The notes: generated from the letters alone by a model not told the origin. Counted from the first letter of the stretch, positions 15,457 through 24,953 are shown. The stretch: 28,723 nucleotides of DNA from Bog-1181 sp964565765 (GCA_964565765.1 CAZMGF010000033.1:1-28723), one strand, 5' to 3'. Numbers and translations are program-made.

Positions 15457-17427
15457 TTATTTTCCATGCATTCTTATCAGTTCGTCCATCTTAATGACTT
15501 TCAGGTCGTTTTTCCCGCCCGTTTCAATGGCTTTGTCTATATTAAGCCTGGCTCCCGAAAAATCTTTCATGGCGTAATAAATACAGCCCAGGTTATAATA
15601 ATAATCTTTATTACCGCTTATTTCAACTGCTTTTTTATAGGCAAAAACCGCCTCTTTTAACCGCTGCGAAGCAAAATAAATGTTGCCCAGATAGGAATAA
15701 AGCGCGGCGTCATCAGGGTACTTTTCAAGCGCCTTATTTATGTATGAAAGGGCCTTTTCATAATCCCCCCTGCCGCAGCTTATGTAAGCAAGGGGCGCAA
15801 GGGCCTCTTTGAAATACGGGTCAATTTTTATCATCTTTAAGTACTCGTTTTCGGCTTCGCCTGTGCGCCCGAGCGAGGTTAAAATAAGCGCTTTTTTATA
15901 ATGCAGCAGAACAAAATCCGGGGCCAGTTTTTCAGTCTCCTCCAGCTGTTTCAACGCATTTGCGGCGCCGGCTTGCTTTTCGGAATCATAATATGCCTGC
16001 GCCAGAAAATAGCCCGCTGTAATATTGTACCTGTCGGCATCAAGTGCCTTTTTATAATTTTCAACTGCGTTTTCCCAGTCCGCCTTTCCGGAATACGCAA
16101 TGGCCCTGTTAAGGTAAATATCGGATGCCGCTTTCCTTACGCTGAGGACGCATCCGGCCGCAATTATAGCCGATAACAGCAGCGCAGCTCCTCTGTAAAT
16201 CCATTTTTGTCTTCCGGCCGGGCCGGTGGGCGCCGCGGCTCCCCCGCCGTTTATTATCATTCCGGCAAAAAGGGCCGCAAGCATGGAAGATGAAACGTAA
16301 TTAAAGTCAACCCCGAAAAGGTTCATGCACAGCAGCCCGGTGAAACCCAGATACAGATCCTTTTTCGCGGGATCATATTTTTTTAAAACAAAAATCACCA
16401 TGCCCAGAGAGCCCAGCAGGCCTATTAATCCGAGCTCTGAAAAAGCCTGCATGAATATATTTTCCGGGTATGCCACTTCATAGCTGCTCTGTGAGGACCA
16501 CTTCATTATTTCCCCGGGCCTGAAAGCCGGAAACGCGAGGGAGAAAGAACCGGGCCCGGTGCCCGTTAAAATATTCTTCATACCCATGTCAAACGCGCCG
16601 CGCCATGTATTCATCCTGAAAAATACCGATTCATTTGCGGCATAGGATTTAATATCAAATGCTTTTCCGTAAGGCACATGAAAAGCCGCGGGAAGCAGAA
16701 GGCAAAAAACCGCAAAAAACACAAGGGCGGCCGCTGTTATCCGCAGGACTCCCGCGTTTTTTTCTTTCATATAAAAACAAACGGCCAGTACCGACTCAAC
16801 GGCAGCGGCAAATAACGCGGCTTTTGATCCGGTTTTGAAAAGACAGAATAAAGCCGCGCATACAAGCAGCAGCGATAAAATTTTATTGCGTTTTTTTGGG
16901 GACAGAACCAGAAATGCCGCGGCAGGAAGAACGGCTATAATATAAGCTGAAAAGAAATTTGGATTTCCAAGAAGCGAAGGCACTCTTGTGCCGAAGGCCA
17001 TTATTTCCGGAAAACTGCCCGGAAAAAGCGACTGCAATATACCGGCTGCAAGTGGTATGGCGCATGAAGCCGCAACCGCCGCCCTTATAAAATCCGCATT
17101 CTCTTTCCTGCTGTTGGCGGAGGTGAAAAACAGCGCGAAAAGCCCGGCCGAGGTAAAAAGCGGCATGGTTGACGCGAATGTAAACTTTGAAAAAGACGCG
17201 CATATTCCCATCCACGCTATGAAGGCAAGCGGCGCAAGGGTTGCGGGCTTATAATTTTCCGGTTTAACGGCCGATACAGAAATAAAAAAAGCGCATACAA
17301 GAAAAATAGTTGTTTTTATCGCCACCGGAGAATATGAAGCTGTGGAAAAAACAACGGGTACGGAAAATAAGACAAAAAAGACGGAAATTCTGTATAAAAG
17401 CGAGTATTTACTTTTTTGTTCCGGCAC
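15457..17427 (-). CDS. O-antigen ligase/polymerase-like membrane protein with C-terminal TPR repeats
   Basis: A 656-residue inner-membrane protein. About 11-12 hydrophobic segments cover residues ~10-425, including a Wzy_C/O-antigen ligase segment (TGTGPGSFSLAFPAF ... YPENIFMQAFSELGLIGLLG, the usual position of the E/H-N..xxExGxxG motif). The last ~220 residues contain at least five TPR units (for example AIAYSGKADWENAVENYKKAL and NIYFASQRLKEAVFAYKKAV). Family members join O-antigen to lipid A core or polymerise or ligate other lipid-linked glycans; here the acceptor is unknown. The start is GTG (17427), the only start near the membrane segment, with AGGA some 12 bases upstream. It follows the zinc-ribbon membrane protein by three bases. 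Confidence 0.82.
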   Translation of the reverse strand: MPEQKSKYSLLYRISVFFVLFSVPVVFSTASYSPVAIKTTIFLVCAFFISVSAVKPENYKPATLAPLAFIAWMGICASFSKFTFASTMPLFTSAGLFALFFTSANSRKENADFIRAAVAASCAIPLAAGILQSLFPGSFPEIMAFGTRVPSLLGNPNFFSAYIIAVLPAAAFLVLSPKKRNKILSLLLVCAALFCLFKTGSKAALFAAAVESVLAVCFYMKEKNAGVLRITAAALVFFAVFCLLLPAAFHVPYGKAFDIKSYAANESVFFRMNTWRGAFDMGMKNILTGTGPGSFSLAFPAFRPGEIMKWSSQSSYEVAYPENIFMQAFSELGLIGLLGSLGMVIFVLKKYDPAKKDLYLGFTGLLCMNLFGVDFNYVSSSMLAALFAGMIINGGGAAAPTGPAGRQKWIYRGAALLLSAIIAAGCVLSVRKAASDIYLNRAIAYSGKADWENAVENYKKALDADRYNITAGYFLAQAYYDSEKQAGAANALKQLEETEKLAPDFVLLHYKKALILTSLGRTGEAENEYLKMIKIDPYFKEALAPLAYISCGRGDYEKALSYINKALEKYPDDAALYSYLGNIYFASQRLKEAVFAYKKAVEISGNKDYYYNLGCIYYAMKDFSGARLNIDKAIETGGKNDLKVIKMDELIRMHGK

Positions 17428-17430
17428 TTT

Positions 17431-18297
17431 TTAAAAATTCCTGAAATTGCCCTGCTGCCCCTGGGGCTCGCCGGCCGCCTGGTCCCACAGCGGCTCGCTT
17501 AAGAATCTTACGGTAAGGTGCAGTTTTCCGTCATATCCGAAAAAGGCCAGTTCAGCCTTGGCGTCCTTTAAGTTCCAGGCGGCGTAAACATTGCTCGGTT
17601 TACCATCGGAGAGCTCGCCTGATTTTATCACAGCGATTTTTTTCCGGACATCCATGGATTTTTCCGGATATTGCTCATATGCCGGGTCTCCATATAATTT
17701 TTTGAACATTTCATACATTCCGGTAAACCTGCCGAACATTATCTCATCCTTGTGCGGGATCTTAAGCTGCTGGCTCTCAAATTTTTCATTTTCCCCGAAT
17801 TCAAATTTAAGCGCGTAAAGTTTTCCGTTATACAGCCCCAGGCTCATAAAATTAGCGTGAGGTATCTGTGTCTTTAAATCATGCTGAGCCACCATCATTG
17901 ACTGCTTGAAATCCGGGTCATTTGAGTCCGTCGCATAAGGGTAAACCCTTTTCAAATCATTTATCCCCATGCCCCAGATGAGCCCCTCAAAAACAAAGGC
18001 GCCGGGCTTTATTGTGCCGAAAGCCATATCGTCATCGGAAGCGTATTTTTCAGAATATAACTTTGCCACGGAGAGTCCGCCCTGTTTGTCCATGTACGCC
18101 ATCAGAAATATGGCGGCAATTATTATCACGGCAAAACCGATAATAAGATTGCGCCAGAATTTTTGCACCTGTTTTTCGTGCGCAAGTTCCTGCTGCGTTA
18201 ATTTAGCCTTAATGGCCGGAAGCGGCGAGCCGCAGCTTCTGCAGAATTTTGCGTCCTCACGGTTTTGCGCCCCGCAGGCATTGCATTTACGCTCCAT
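17431..18297 (-). CDS. Zinc-ribbon, single-pass membrane protein of unknown function
   Basis: A 288-residue protein of three parts. Residues 5-24 form a zinc ribbon (CNAC...CRSC) of the type common in bacterial membrane regulators. A basic linker precedes one transmembrane helix (~50-67). Residues ~75-288 are probably extracytoplasmic and contain FEGLIWGMGINDLKRVYPYA and YEMFKKLYGDP, a pattern seen in small periplasmic domains that compare two profiles, ending in a Q/G-rich tail. I do not recognise this outer domain. GGAGG stands seven bases before ATG 18297. The gene lies 42 bp after the giant modular protein and three bases before the O-antigen-ligase-like gene. A sensor or assembly role near the surface is only inferred from topology. 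Confidence 0.75.
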   Translation of the reverse strand: MERKCNACGAQNREDAKFCRSCGSPLPAIKAKLTQQELAHEKQVQKFWRNLIIGFAVIIIAAIFLMAYMDKQGGLSVAKLYSEKYASDDDMAFGTIKPGAFVFEGLIWGMGINDLKRVYPYATDSNDPDFKQSMMVAQHDLKTQIPHANFMSLGLYNGKLYALKFEFGENEKFESQQLKIPHKDEIMFGRFTGMYEMFKKLYGDPAYEQYPEKSMDVRKKIAVIKSGELSDGKPSNVYAAWNLKDAKAELAFFGYDGKLHLTVRFLSEPLWDQAAGEPQGQQGNFRNF

Positions 18298-18339
18298 AAT
18301 ATCCTCCAGGTCTTTATTTTTATATTCCGGATAACCGGT

Positions 18340-21300
18340 TTAATTGCCTTTTTTGATCTTTCTTATCCCGTAACGTGTTATCTTTCCCGTGGTTGCGCCC
18401 TTTGCTGTTACCTGATAGAGGATCATTCCGTCTTCGGTCCCGGATGTGTCCCACGTGGTAGAATTATATACTTTCCCTTTTTTCTGTTCTTCTATTGTGG
18501 CAAGGGTTTTTCCCGATTCATTATATACTTTTATCGTCACAAGCCCGTCCTCGGGTATATAATAATTAAAGGCTATCTTTCCCGTCGAAGCATCATACAG
18601 CGCGAATATTTCGCTTGATATATTGATAATTTTTTCCGGTTCATCCGCCTTCAGTTCTATGTCGTTTATAAGCTGCGGTGGAAGGTTTTTGGTAAGTACC
18701 TTCATTTTAATTTTGCTCACCACAAGATTGTCGACGCTGTAATTGCCGTCTTTATCAGTGATTGCGACCCCCAGCGTGGTGCCGTCTTCCCTCATTATTT
18801 CGACGGAGGCCCCCGAGAGCGGCATAATTCCGTTTGACTGCGTCACTATTCCTTTTATGGTAACTTTTGTCTTTATTTTTATTTTAAAATGGGTGGCGGT
18901 CTTGCCTATCACGCCTTCTTTATCGACTGTCACAATATGGAAATACCATGTGCCGTCAGTCAACCCCGATATCGCCATGTTCGTGTCCATGGTCTTTGAA
19001 TTTTTCTGCCCTGGCGTCGTCTTATCAGAGGCGTCAAGGACATAATAGTAGCCGATTATTTCATTGACATAATCCATCGGCTTCCACTGCAGCTTCACAT
19101 TCGTATCGCGGTACCATTTTTCCTGTTCCTGATGCGACGGCGAGAAGACAAGCGGCGGCGGCGGACTCATGGCCACATTGACCTGCATGTGTGAACTCTC
19201 CGATGATATGTTGCCCGCGCTGTCCTTAGCGATTACGTGCAGGTACCATATGCCGTCAGGAACATCCACGAATGAGGCCATTGTGCCGCGCGTCCAGCTT
19301 GATGTCCCGATGTCCGGTACGGTATTCTTTATCTGGTTAAAAATATAATAATATCCTTCTATGCCCGACGGGTCGGAGGGCGTTGACCAGGAAAATGACG
19401 GGGCATTATTGTTATACCACTGGTTAAAATCCCCGTGCGTAATGGATGAAATTACCGGGGGTTTTGGTTTTGTCGTGTCTATATTTACCTGATAATGTGT
19501 GGCCTCCTCCGAAATGTTCCCCGCTTCATCCTTGGAGATTATATGGAAATACCACGTTCCTTCGGCCGCGTTTTTGAACTCAATTTCATTGTCTGTGTAC
19601 CAGTTTCCTGTTTTAGTATCGACAACGGTCGTGGCTATCTGGTCAAAAATATAATAATATCCGGTTATTTTAGTGGCATCCTGGGGCGTATCCCAGATAA
19701 GTTTTACATTCTTGTTGTTATACCAGTCCTGCTGCATGGGATGGGAGAGCGAGCGCACCACGGGCGGCATTGACTGCCTGTCGCATATCGCAAGAACCTG
19801 CTTGTTGCCCGACTCCCTTTCATTGCCCACTTTGTCAACGGCGCGCACCGTATAATAATAAATGATGCCGTCTTCCAGGTCCTTTGACTCATCCATGAAT
19901 TTTGTATCTGTCACGGCGCCGTCGTCGTTAATCTGCATGCCCAGCTGGCCCGAAACTGACGAGCGGTAAATCCTGTAATAATCAAGGCCTGATATTGAAT
20001 CCACCGACCTTGACCACTCTATCTGTACTTTCCCGTCTTTTACCGGTTTTGCCACAAGCTGGGTAATCTGTGCCGGAGGAGAGATATCCACAGTGGTCCT
20101 TATGTCATCACGTTCAAAATAATCGGACCAGTTCCCGGCGTTGTCGCGCGCTTTTACCCGGAAATAATATGTGATGCCGTCCTCGCCTTTAAAAACCGAA
20201 TTTTTGGCCTTTGTTTCCTTCAGCCATATTTTCCACTTGCCTTTTTCACCCTCCCTGTATTCCACGTCAAAACTGTGGACTCCGGACTCCTTGTCCTCTC
20301 CGGACCACGCCACGTCAAATGTCTCGGCGTTCTGGAAAGGTTTGAGTTCACCCAGCATGACTTCCGGCGGGTTTGTCTCAATATGAAATTTATAATGGGC
20401 CGCCTGCGTACCGAGGTTCCCTGCAAGGTCCTTTAATATTATATGAAAATACCACTCGCCTTCGTCAAGGCTCTCGGATATCCTTATAGTCGTATCTTTT
20501 GAAAAACGCGCCGTCTTCCTGTCCGGCAGCGTGTCAGGCGTACGGTCCACCATGTAATAAAAACCTTCCGCGCCCGAAAGGTCGTCAACATGCTCGACAA
20601 TAAATACCGGGTTGATAGTTGCGTAATATCTGTCCGGGTTCGGATGCGTGGATGATGAAATATCCGGCGGATCCGCCTTCAGGTCCACATTGACCCTGAA
20701 TATCGCAGGCTCTTCGCCCAGATTTCCCGCGTTGTCTTCGGCTATTATATGAAAATAATAAACCCCTTCCCTTTCAATATTAAATTCAACTTCACGTTTA
20801 TCCGTAGAGGTTGATATTTCAGGCGTAATCTTAAGGTGCTTTTCCCTGGCGAAAAGATAGTAAAAATTCTTTACCTTTGAAAGATCCTGCGGAACGCTCC
20901 AGCCGAGCTTAACAAGCTGGATATTGTACCAGGCGTTTTCATCCGGATGCGTGGATGATGAAATTTTGGGCTGGTCCACAACCGTGTCAATTTTAATCCT
21001 GAAATGGGCCGCTTCCCAGCCTGTGTTGCCCGCGTTGTCCTTTGAAACTATATGAAAGTACCAGATTCCGTCCTTTAAAAGCGGCAGTGTAACCTGGTTT
21101 GAAGTCGTCCATTCGCCCGTTTCTTTTGAGGGCACCGTGTTGTGTTTTTCATCAAGTATATAGTAATAACCTTCCACGCCTGCAAGGTCCTCTGATGTAT
21201 CCCAGTGCAGCTCGGGCAGCGCGTTATTATACCATGCCTCCTGGTCCGGATGCGTTTTTGAAAGAACCTTCGGCGGTTTTGCGATGGTGTCTATGTTAAA

Positions 21301-23880
21301 ACGGTAATGCGATGACATTGTCCCGGTATTGCCCGCCCTGTCCTTGGAAACAACATGAAGGTACCATTCACCGTCCTTTAAGTCGCCGGAAAAAATAGTG
21401 TCCTTGTCGGTCCAGGTCGCCGTCAATTCAGGAATTGTTTTCTCGGAATTATCTATTATGTAATAAAATCCCTCTATCCCGGACATGTCATCGGGTTTGG
21501 CTATATTGAACTGCGCCTTTTTATTGTTGTACCATTTGTGCGGGTCAGGGTGTGTTGATGACGATATATGCGGCGGAAGCGCCTGGGTGTCAATGTTGAA
21601 CCTGAAAGTGGAGGTGTCCTTTGATACGTTGCCGGCCATATCTTTCGACCTTACATGGATATACCATGTCGAGTCCTGCTTTTCAGGCAGTTCTATGTCG
21701 CTGGTGGTTTTGTACACGCAGTCATTTTCATGGGGCTGCGTGTCGGCCCTCTGGTCGACAAGGTAATAGAACCCCTCAATACCCGAAAGATCGTGTGATT
21801 TCGCCAGGTGTATCTCCACTTTTTTGGAGTTGTACCAGGACTTTTCATCGGGGTGGGTCTGCGAACTGATAATGGGCGGAAGGGCCTGTGTGTCTATGTT
21901 GACCCTGTAATGCGCGGCCTTTGACCCTACATTGCCCGCCCTGTCTTTTGTAACTATATGAAAATATTTTATACCATCTTCTGTCGGGCTTAGTTTTACA
22001 AGGTTCCCTTCTGTAAAAATCCCTGTTTTCTCCGTAGGAAGTGTATTGGGCATCTCATCCACAAAATAATAATAGCCCTCTACGCCCGACATATCCTGCG
22101 GCGCCGCCCACTGGAAAGATGGCGAATTGTTTGAGTACCACTTATCCACATCCGGGTGTGTAGGCGAAAGTATTTCAGGCGGAACGGCCACTGTGTCTAT
22201 TTTTACGGCGAAATGGGAGACTTCCGGGCTTACGTTGCCGGCTTTGTCCTCGATTAACACATGAAAATACCATATGCCGTCCTCCATGTTTTTTACCGCT
22301 ACGCTGTCCTTTACAGTGGCAGTGCATTTTGAATAATCCGGCACCGTGTCCTGGTTCCTGTCAACAATGTATAAATACTGTTTTACATCCTGGTGCTGCC
22401 CCCACTCGACGGTTACATCGGTTTTGTTGTACCATTTTTCCTGGTCCGGATGGGTTTTAGACGCAAGCTTCGGTGTAATTGCCGCCGTGGTGGTAAAAGT
22501 AAAATCATTTAAAATTCCGGAAAAACTTCCGACATCCGAATAAGTGAGTATCCTAAAATGATATGGCGTCATAGATTTAAGGTTGTTAAGGGTTATCCGG
22601 TGCTTTGTCGTAAGTGTCTCATTGATAATATTATTGCCGTAACTTATGTCAGCCCCGTATTCTATTATTGTCTGCGCTTCCCTGTCCGTGGACCATGTGA
22701 TAACAACATTATGCGAAGTAATTTCCGATACCTGAACGTCCATAACTCCGGGAGGCGGTGTATTTGATACGGTAGTCCTGAATATCCTGCCTTTCGGGGA
22801 TGAGCCGAAATAAAGGTATCCGTTGAATAAATGCAGGGCCCTTACATCTTCTTCATCAGTCTGGAATGCCATTTCCCACTGTTTGCCGTCAAGGGTCTTG
22901 TAAACCCTTCCGGAATCTCCGGTGCCAAGGTAAAGTCCGTTCCCGAAAGCCTCAAACCTGTAAAAATTAACATCCTTTTCCGAGAAAAAATTCTCCACCC
23001 AGTTGGTGCCGTCCTCTGTCATGTAGACGAGCCCGCCCGTGGCCTTTGACGTTGAAACATAGAACTTATTCTTGAAAAAGAAAAAATCATTTACAAATGA
23101 CTGATTTGTGTCGAATACTTTCTGCCAGTTGATTCCGTCCGCCGTCCTGAACACGAGCCCGTTGGGATATGTGCCCGCGTAAAGATAATCCCTGAAAAGG
23201 CCGAAACAGCATACAGCCAGCTCCGAAGTATTAAGCGCCACGGTCCAGCTTGTGCCGTTATAGGTATAAATTTTTCCTTCCGTCGAGGTGCCGGTAAAAA
23301 GCCGTCCCTTGAATGCTTCGATGCAGTGGATGCGCGCCTCGCCGCTGTTAAATGAAAGGGACCAGTTTTTTCCGTCCAGGGTCTCATATATTCCGCCGTT
23401 GGCGTTTGTACCGCAAAAAAGCTTGGGGGTGCCCAGGTCATTGAAAACCTTCAGGCTGTAAACCTGCGGTGTGTAATCTCCCAGGCTCTCTTCTTCAAAT
23501 GTTTTTGTGCCTCCGACGGGAGGGTTAAAATAAGGGGAAAATACATTCGCTATGCTTATGGTTTCCCACGCCCCCTGGTCGCCGGTGGTGGTGCGCACGA
23601 CGGAATCCTTGTTGGTGCAGGCGTAAAGCTGTCCGTTGAATTCCTCAAAACCGTATATTATCTGCGCGATGGAATTGTCATAAACAGGTATAAAGCTCTC
23701 TTTGGGGACGTAGCGCAGGTAAAGGGGTATGGCGGCCCTGATATTTTTTATAACATCATTTTTGCTCAGGCCGGAGACAACCAGGCCCGGCAGGTCCCTG
23801 CACTGGCCTATGAATTTACCGTTGTCTTCTTTTATGAATATTTCAAAATTTACCGATATTTCCTTCCTGTCCTCTTTCAT
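18340..23880 (-). CDS. 1846-residue modular protein: HicB-like domain, seven-blade propeller, ten ~100-residue repeats, FN3-like and FlgD-like modules
   Basis: Domain order: a HicB-antitoxin-like domain (~8-57; FIKEDNGKFIGQCRDLPG and the helix after it); seven propeller-like units (~72-372) with repeated LYxGT and xTxDGxxW Asp-box motifs; an FN3-like module (~376-466); repeats R1-R7 of ~100 residues (476-1178), each with THPDxxxWYN, DGxWYFHIVSKDxAGN and VNIDT; two different Ig/FN3-like modules (1179-1378); repeats R8-R10 (1379-1671); a CarboxypepD_reg-like domain (1672-1757); and a FlgD/T9SS-tail-like Ig domain (1758-1846). Apart from the first domain this looks like a large surface or secreted adhesin. 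Yet no signal peptide or membrane helix is present, and an AGGGGA site before the ATG supports this start. Possible outer-surface export by an unknown route, or a wrong start, remain open. No HicA partner is nearby. Confidence 0.85.
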   Translation of the reverse strand: MKEDRKEISVNFEIFIKEDNGKFIGQCRDLPGLVVSGLSKNDVIKNIRAAIPLYLRYVPKESFIPVYDNSIAQIIYGFEEFNGQLYACTNKDSVVRTTTGDQGAWETISIANVFSPYFNPPVGGTKTFEEESLGDYTPQVYSLKVFNDLGTPKLFCGTNANGGIYETLDGKNWSLSFNSGEARIHCIEAFKGRLFTGTSTEGKIYTYNGTSWTVALNTSELAVCCFGLFRDYLYAGTYPNGLVFRTADGINWQKVFDTNQSFVNDFFFFKNKFYVSTSKATGGLVYMTEDGTNWVENFFSEKDVNFYRFEAFGNGLYLGTGDSGRVYKTLDGKQWEMAFQTDEEDVRALHLFNGYLYFGSSPKGRIFRTTVSNTPPPGVMDVQVSEITSHNVVITWSTDREAQTIIEYGADISYGNNIINETLTTKHRITLNNLKSMTPYHFRILTYSDVGSFSGILNDFTFTTTAAITPKLASKTHPDQEKWYNKTDVTVEWGQHQDVKQYLYIVDRNQDTVPDYSKCTATVKDSVAVKNMEDGIWYFHVLIEDKAGNVSPEVSHFAVKIDTVAVPPEILSPTHPDVDKWYSNNSPSFQWAAPQDMSGVEGYYYFVDEMPNTLPTEKTGIFTEGNLVKLSPTEDGIKYFHIVTKDRAGNVGSKAAHYRVNIDTQALPPIISSQTHPDEKSWYNSKKVEIHLAKSHDLSGIEGFYYLVDQRADTQPHENDCVYKTTSDIELPEKQDSTWYIHVRSKDMAGNVSKDTSTFRFNIDTQALPPHISSSTHPDPHKWYNNKKAQFNIAKPDDMSGIEGFYYIIDNSEKTIPELTATWTDKDTIFSGDLKDGEWYLHVVSKDRAGNTGTMSSHYRFNIDTIAKPPKVLSKTHPDQEAWYNNALPELHWDTSEDLAGVEGYYYILDEKHNTVPSKETGEWTTSNQVTLPLLKDGIWYFHIVSKDNAGNTGWEAAHFRIKIDTVVDQPKISSSTHPDENAWYNIQLVKLGWSVPQDLSKVKNFYYLFAREKHLKITPEISTSTDKREVEFNIEREGVYYFHIIAEDNAGNLGEEPAIFRVNVDLKADPPDISSSTHPNPDRYYATINPVFIVEHVDDLSGAEGFYYMVDRTPDTLPDRKTARFSKDTTIRISESLDEGEWYFHIILKDLAGNLGTQAAHYKFHIETNPPEVMLGELKPFQNAETFDVAWSGEDKESGVHSFDVEYREGEKGKWKIWLKETKAKNSVFKGEDGITYYFRVKARDNAGNWSDYFERDDIRTTVDISPPAQITQLVAKPVKDGKVQIEWSRSVDSISGLDYYRIYRSSVSGQLGMQINDDGAVTDTKFMDESKDLEDGIIYYYTVRAVDKVGNERESGNKQVLAICDRQSMPPVVRSLSHPMQQDWYNNKNVKLIWDTPQDATKITGYYYIFDQIATTVVDTKTGNWYTDNEIEFKNAAEGTWYFHIISKDEAGNISEEATHYQVNIDTTKPKPPVISSITHGDFNQWYNNNAPSFSWSTPSDPSGIEGYYYIFNQIKNTVPDIGTSSWTRGTMASFVDVPDGIWYLHVIAKDSAGNISSESSHMQVNVAMSPPPPLVFSPSHQEQEKWYRDTNVKLQWKPMDYVNEIIGYYYVLDASDKTTPGQKNSKTMDTNMAISGLTDGTWYFHIVTVDKEGVIGKTATHFKIKIKTKVTIKGIVTQSNGIMPLSGASVEIMREDGTTLGVAITDKDGNYSVDNLVVSKIKMKVLTKNLPPQLINDIELKADEPEKIINISSEIFALYDASTGKIAFNYYIPEDGLVTIKVYNESGKTLATIEEQKKGKVYNSTTWDTSGTEDGMILYQVTAKGATTGKITRYGIRKIKKGN
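18868..19746 (-). repeat. Intragenic tandem repeats R8-R10 of the giant protein
   Basis: Three ~100-codon units (residues 1379-1671) homologous to R1-R7. Starts: SHPMQQDWYN, THGDFNQWYN, SHQEQEKWYR. They diverge more at their starts than the first seven units, and R10 lacks part of the AGN motif (KEGVIGK). Confidence 0.8.
20347..22455 (-). repeat. Intragenic tandem repeats R1-R7 of the giant protein
   Basis: Seven back-to-back units of 98-101 codons (residues 476-1178), aligned by THPD/THPN at their starts and by WYFHI..KD.AGN near residue 65-75. Closest pair by eye: R3 and R4 (both start from IDTQALPP and continue WYNxKK). Confidence 0.85.
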
Positions 23881-23946
23881 CTTTCCCCTTTTGCCCTGCT
23901 TTTTTATTTTGAACGGCCGGATTTTTCCGGCGCCTTAAAGCACGCC

Positions 23947-24405
23947 TTACTTTATCCTGTGTATCAGCGCGGTTTCATCGCAATATTTCGGGTATTTAAA
24001 ACAGTTAAAACAGTCCTTCCATACCTTGTGCGGCAGTTTCGCCCTTGATATCTTCTTAAAACCCTTTTTTATGAAAAACCCCGGGATCTTGGTAAGCGCA
24101 AAAACCTTTTTAACACCTATCTCTTTTGCCTCTTTTATGGCGCATACAAGGAGTTTATCCCCGTATCCGCGCCCCCGGAATTTCTTGTCGATTATAAACG
24201 ACCTTATCTCCCCGAGATCCTCCCAGTAAACATGCATGGCAACAAGCCCTGCCATGCGTCCGTTGTTATCAAGTATGAAAAAATCCCTTATCTGGGCGAA
24301 AATATCCGCCATGGGCCTTACCAGAAGTTCTCCCTCGGTAGAATATTTTTTTAACAGGGCCTGTATATTATACGCGTCTTTTAAATGGGCCTTTCTTATT
24401 TTCAT
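23947..24405 (-). CDS. GNAT acetyltransferase, ArgA-like (N-acetylglutamate synthase type)
   Basis: A 152-residue GNAT protein. The acetyl-CoA loop is DKKFRGRGYGDKLL (73-86). The segments EGELLVRPMADIFAQIRDFFI, WEDLGEIRSF and LPHKVWKDCFNC, with a Cys-rich tail (Cys132, 135, 142), resemble the short ArgA type that acetylates glutamate in arginine synthesis; that match is by motif memory. Its ATG overlaps the gamma-subunit stop of the 2-oxoacid oxidoreductase by four bases (ATGA). Coupling of an amino-acid acetyltransferase to a ferredoxin-dependent 2-oxoacid enzyme is plausible through glutamate/2-oxoglutarate metabolism, but the true substrate is unknown. It could be another acyltransferase. 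Confidence 0.7.
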   Translation of the reverse strand: MKIRKAHLKDAYNIQALLKKYSTEGELLVRPMADIFAQIRDFFILDNNGRMAGLVAMHVYWEDLGEIRSFIIDKKFRGRGYGDKLLVCAIKEAKEIGVKKVFALTKIPGFFIKKGFKKISRAKLPHKVWKDCFNCFKYPKYCDETALIHRIK

Positions 24406-24953
24406 GCCCGTCCCGCCGGCCCCGGCGCGAAATTAAAGCCTTCTTTAAAAGCCGACAAATTTTTATCCAGCATCTTCCCCGCTTTTGCCCCGAGCATTTC
24501 CTTTATTACAGCGGCCGCATTGTCAGCGCTCAACACTTTTTTCGACGCTATATAAGCTCCGGCCAGTATTATATTTGCGACTTTAATAGCGGCAAGTTTT
24601 TTCGCCATTTCACTCGCAGGTATGAGCAGTTTTTTCATTCCTTTTGCCCTGTCATCCAGGATAAGCGAGCTGTTCTCTATTACAAGGGTGTCTTTTCCCG
24701 CCTTTCCTATGTAATTTTCAAGGGCGCGCTGGTCAAAGGCTATAATAGTATCCGGCGTTTCCACTACCGGCGAAAATATTTCGGTATCAGATATTATAAG
24801 GCTGCAAAAAGAGGGGCCGCCCCTTTTTTCCGCGCCGTAAGCCGGAAGCCACGCCACATTTTTTCCCTCATATGCCGCGACCTTCGCGAGATAAATTCCG
24901 AGAGTAAGGACTCCCTGGCCTCCCGAGCCCGCTATAATTATCTGTTCTATCAT
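24402..24953 (-). CDS. 2-oxoacid:acceptor oxidoreductase gamma subunit
   Basis: A 183-residue gamma subunit of a ferredoxin-dependent 2-oxoacid oxidoreductase. IIIAGSGGQGVLTLG at the N-terminus and GAEKRGGPSFCSLIIS are typical, with no other cofactor motif. It binds coenzyme A in the holoenzyme, by family knowledge. I chose ATG 24953: the - strand GAGGT is six bases before it, while the alternative TTG at 24959 sits directly against the GAGGT. The alpha, beta and delta (ferredoxin) subunits are the three preceding genes. The stop overlaps the ArgA-like gene. Confidence 0.88.
   Translation of the reverse strand: MIEQIIIAGSGGQGVLTLGIYLAKVAAYEGKNVAWLPAYGAEKRGGPSFCSLIISDTEIFSPVVETPDTIIAFDQRALENYIGKAGKDTLVIENSSLILDDRAKGMKKLLIPASEMAKKLAAIKVANIILAGAYIASKKVLSADNAAAVIKEMLGAKAGKMLDKNLSAFKEGFNFAPGPAGRA

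Noticed and set aside
23091..23441. 116-residue - strand ORF inside the giant gene
   Set aside because: Different frame from the repeat-bearing protein, which spans the whole region; Trp/Arg-rich shadow composition.
18340..23880. Toxin-antitoxin system around the HicB-like domain
   Set aside because: No HicA-like or other toxin gene lies next to it; the module is part of one continuous frame.
23916..23931. 6-bp stem hairpin (GCCGGA/TCCGGC) between the ArgA-like and giant genes as terminator
   Set aside because: No U-tract follows on either strand and the stem is short.
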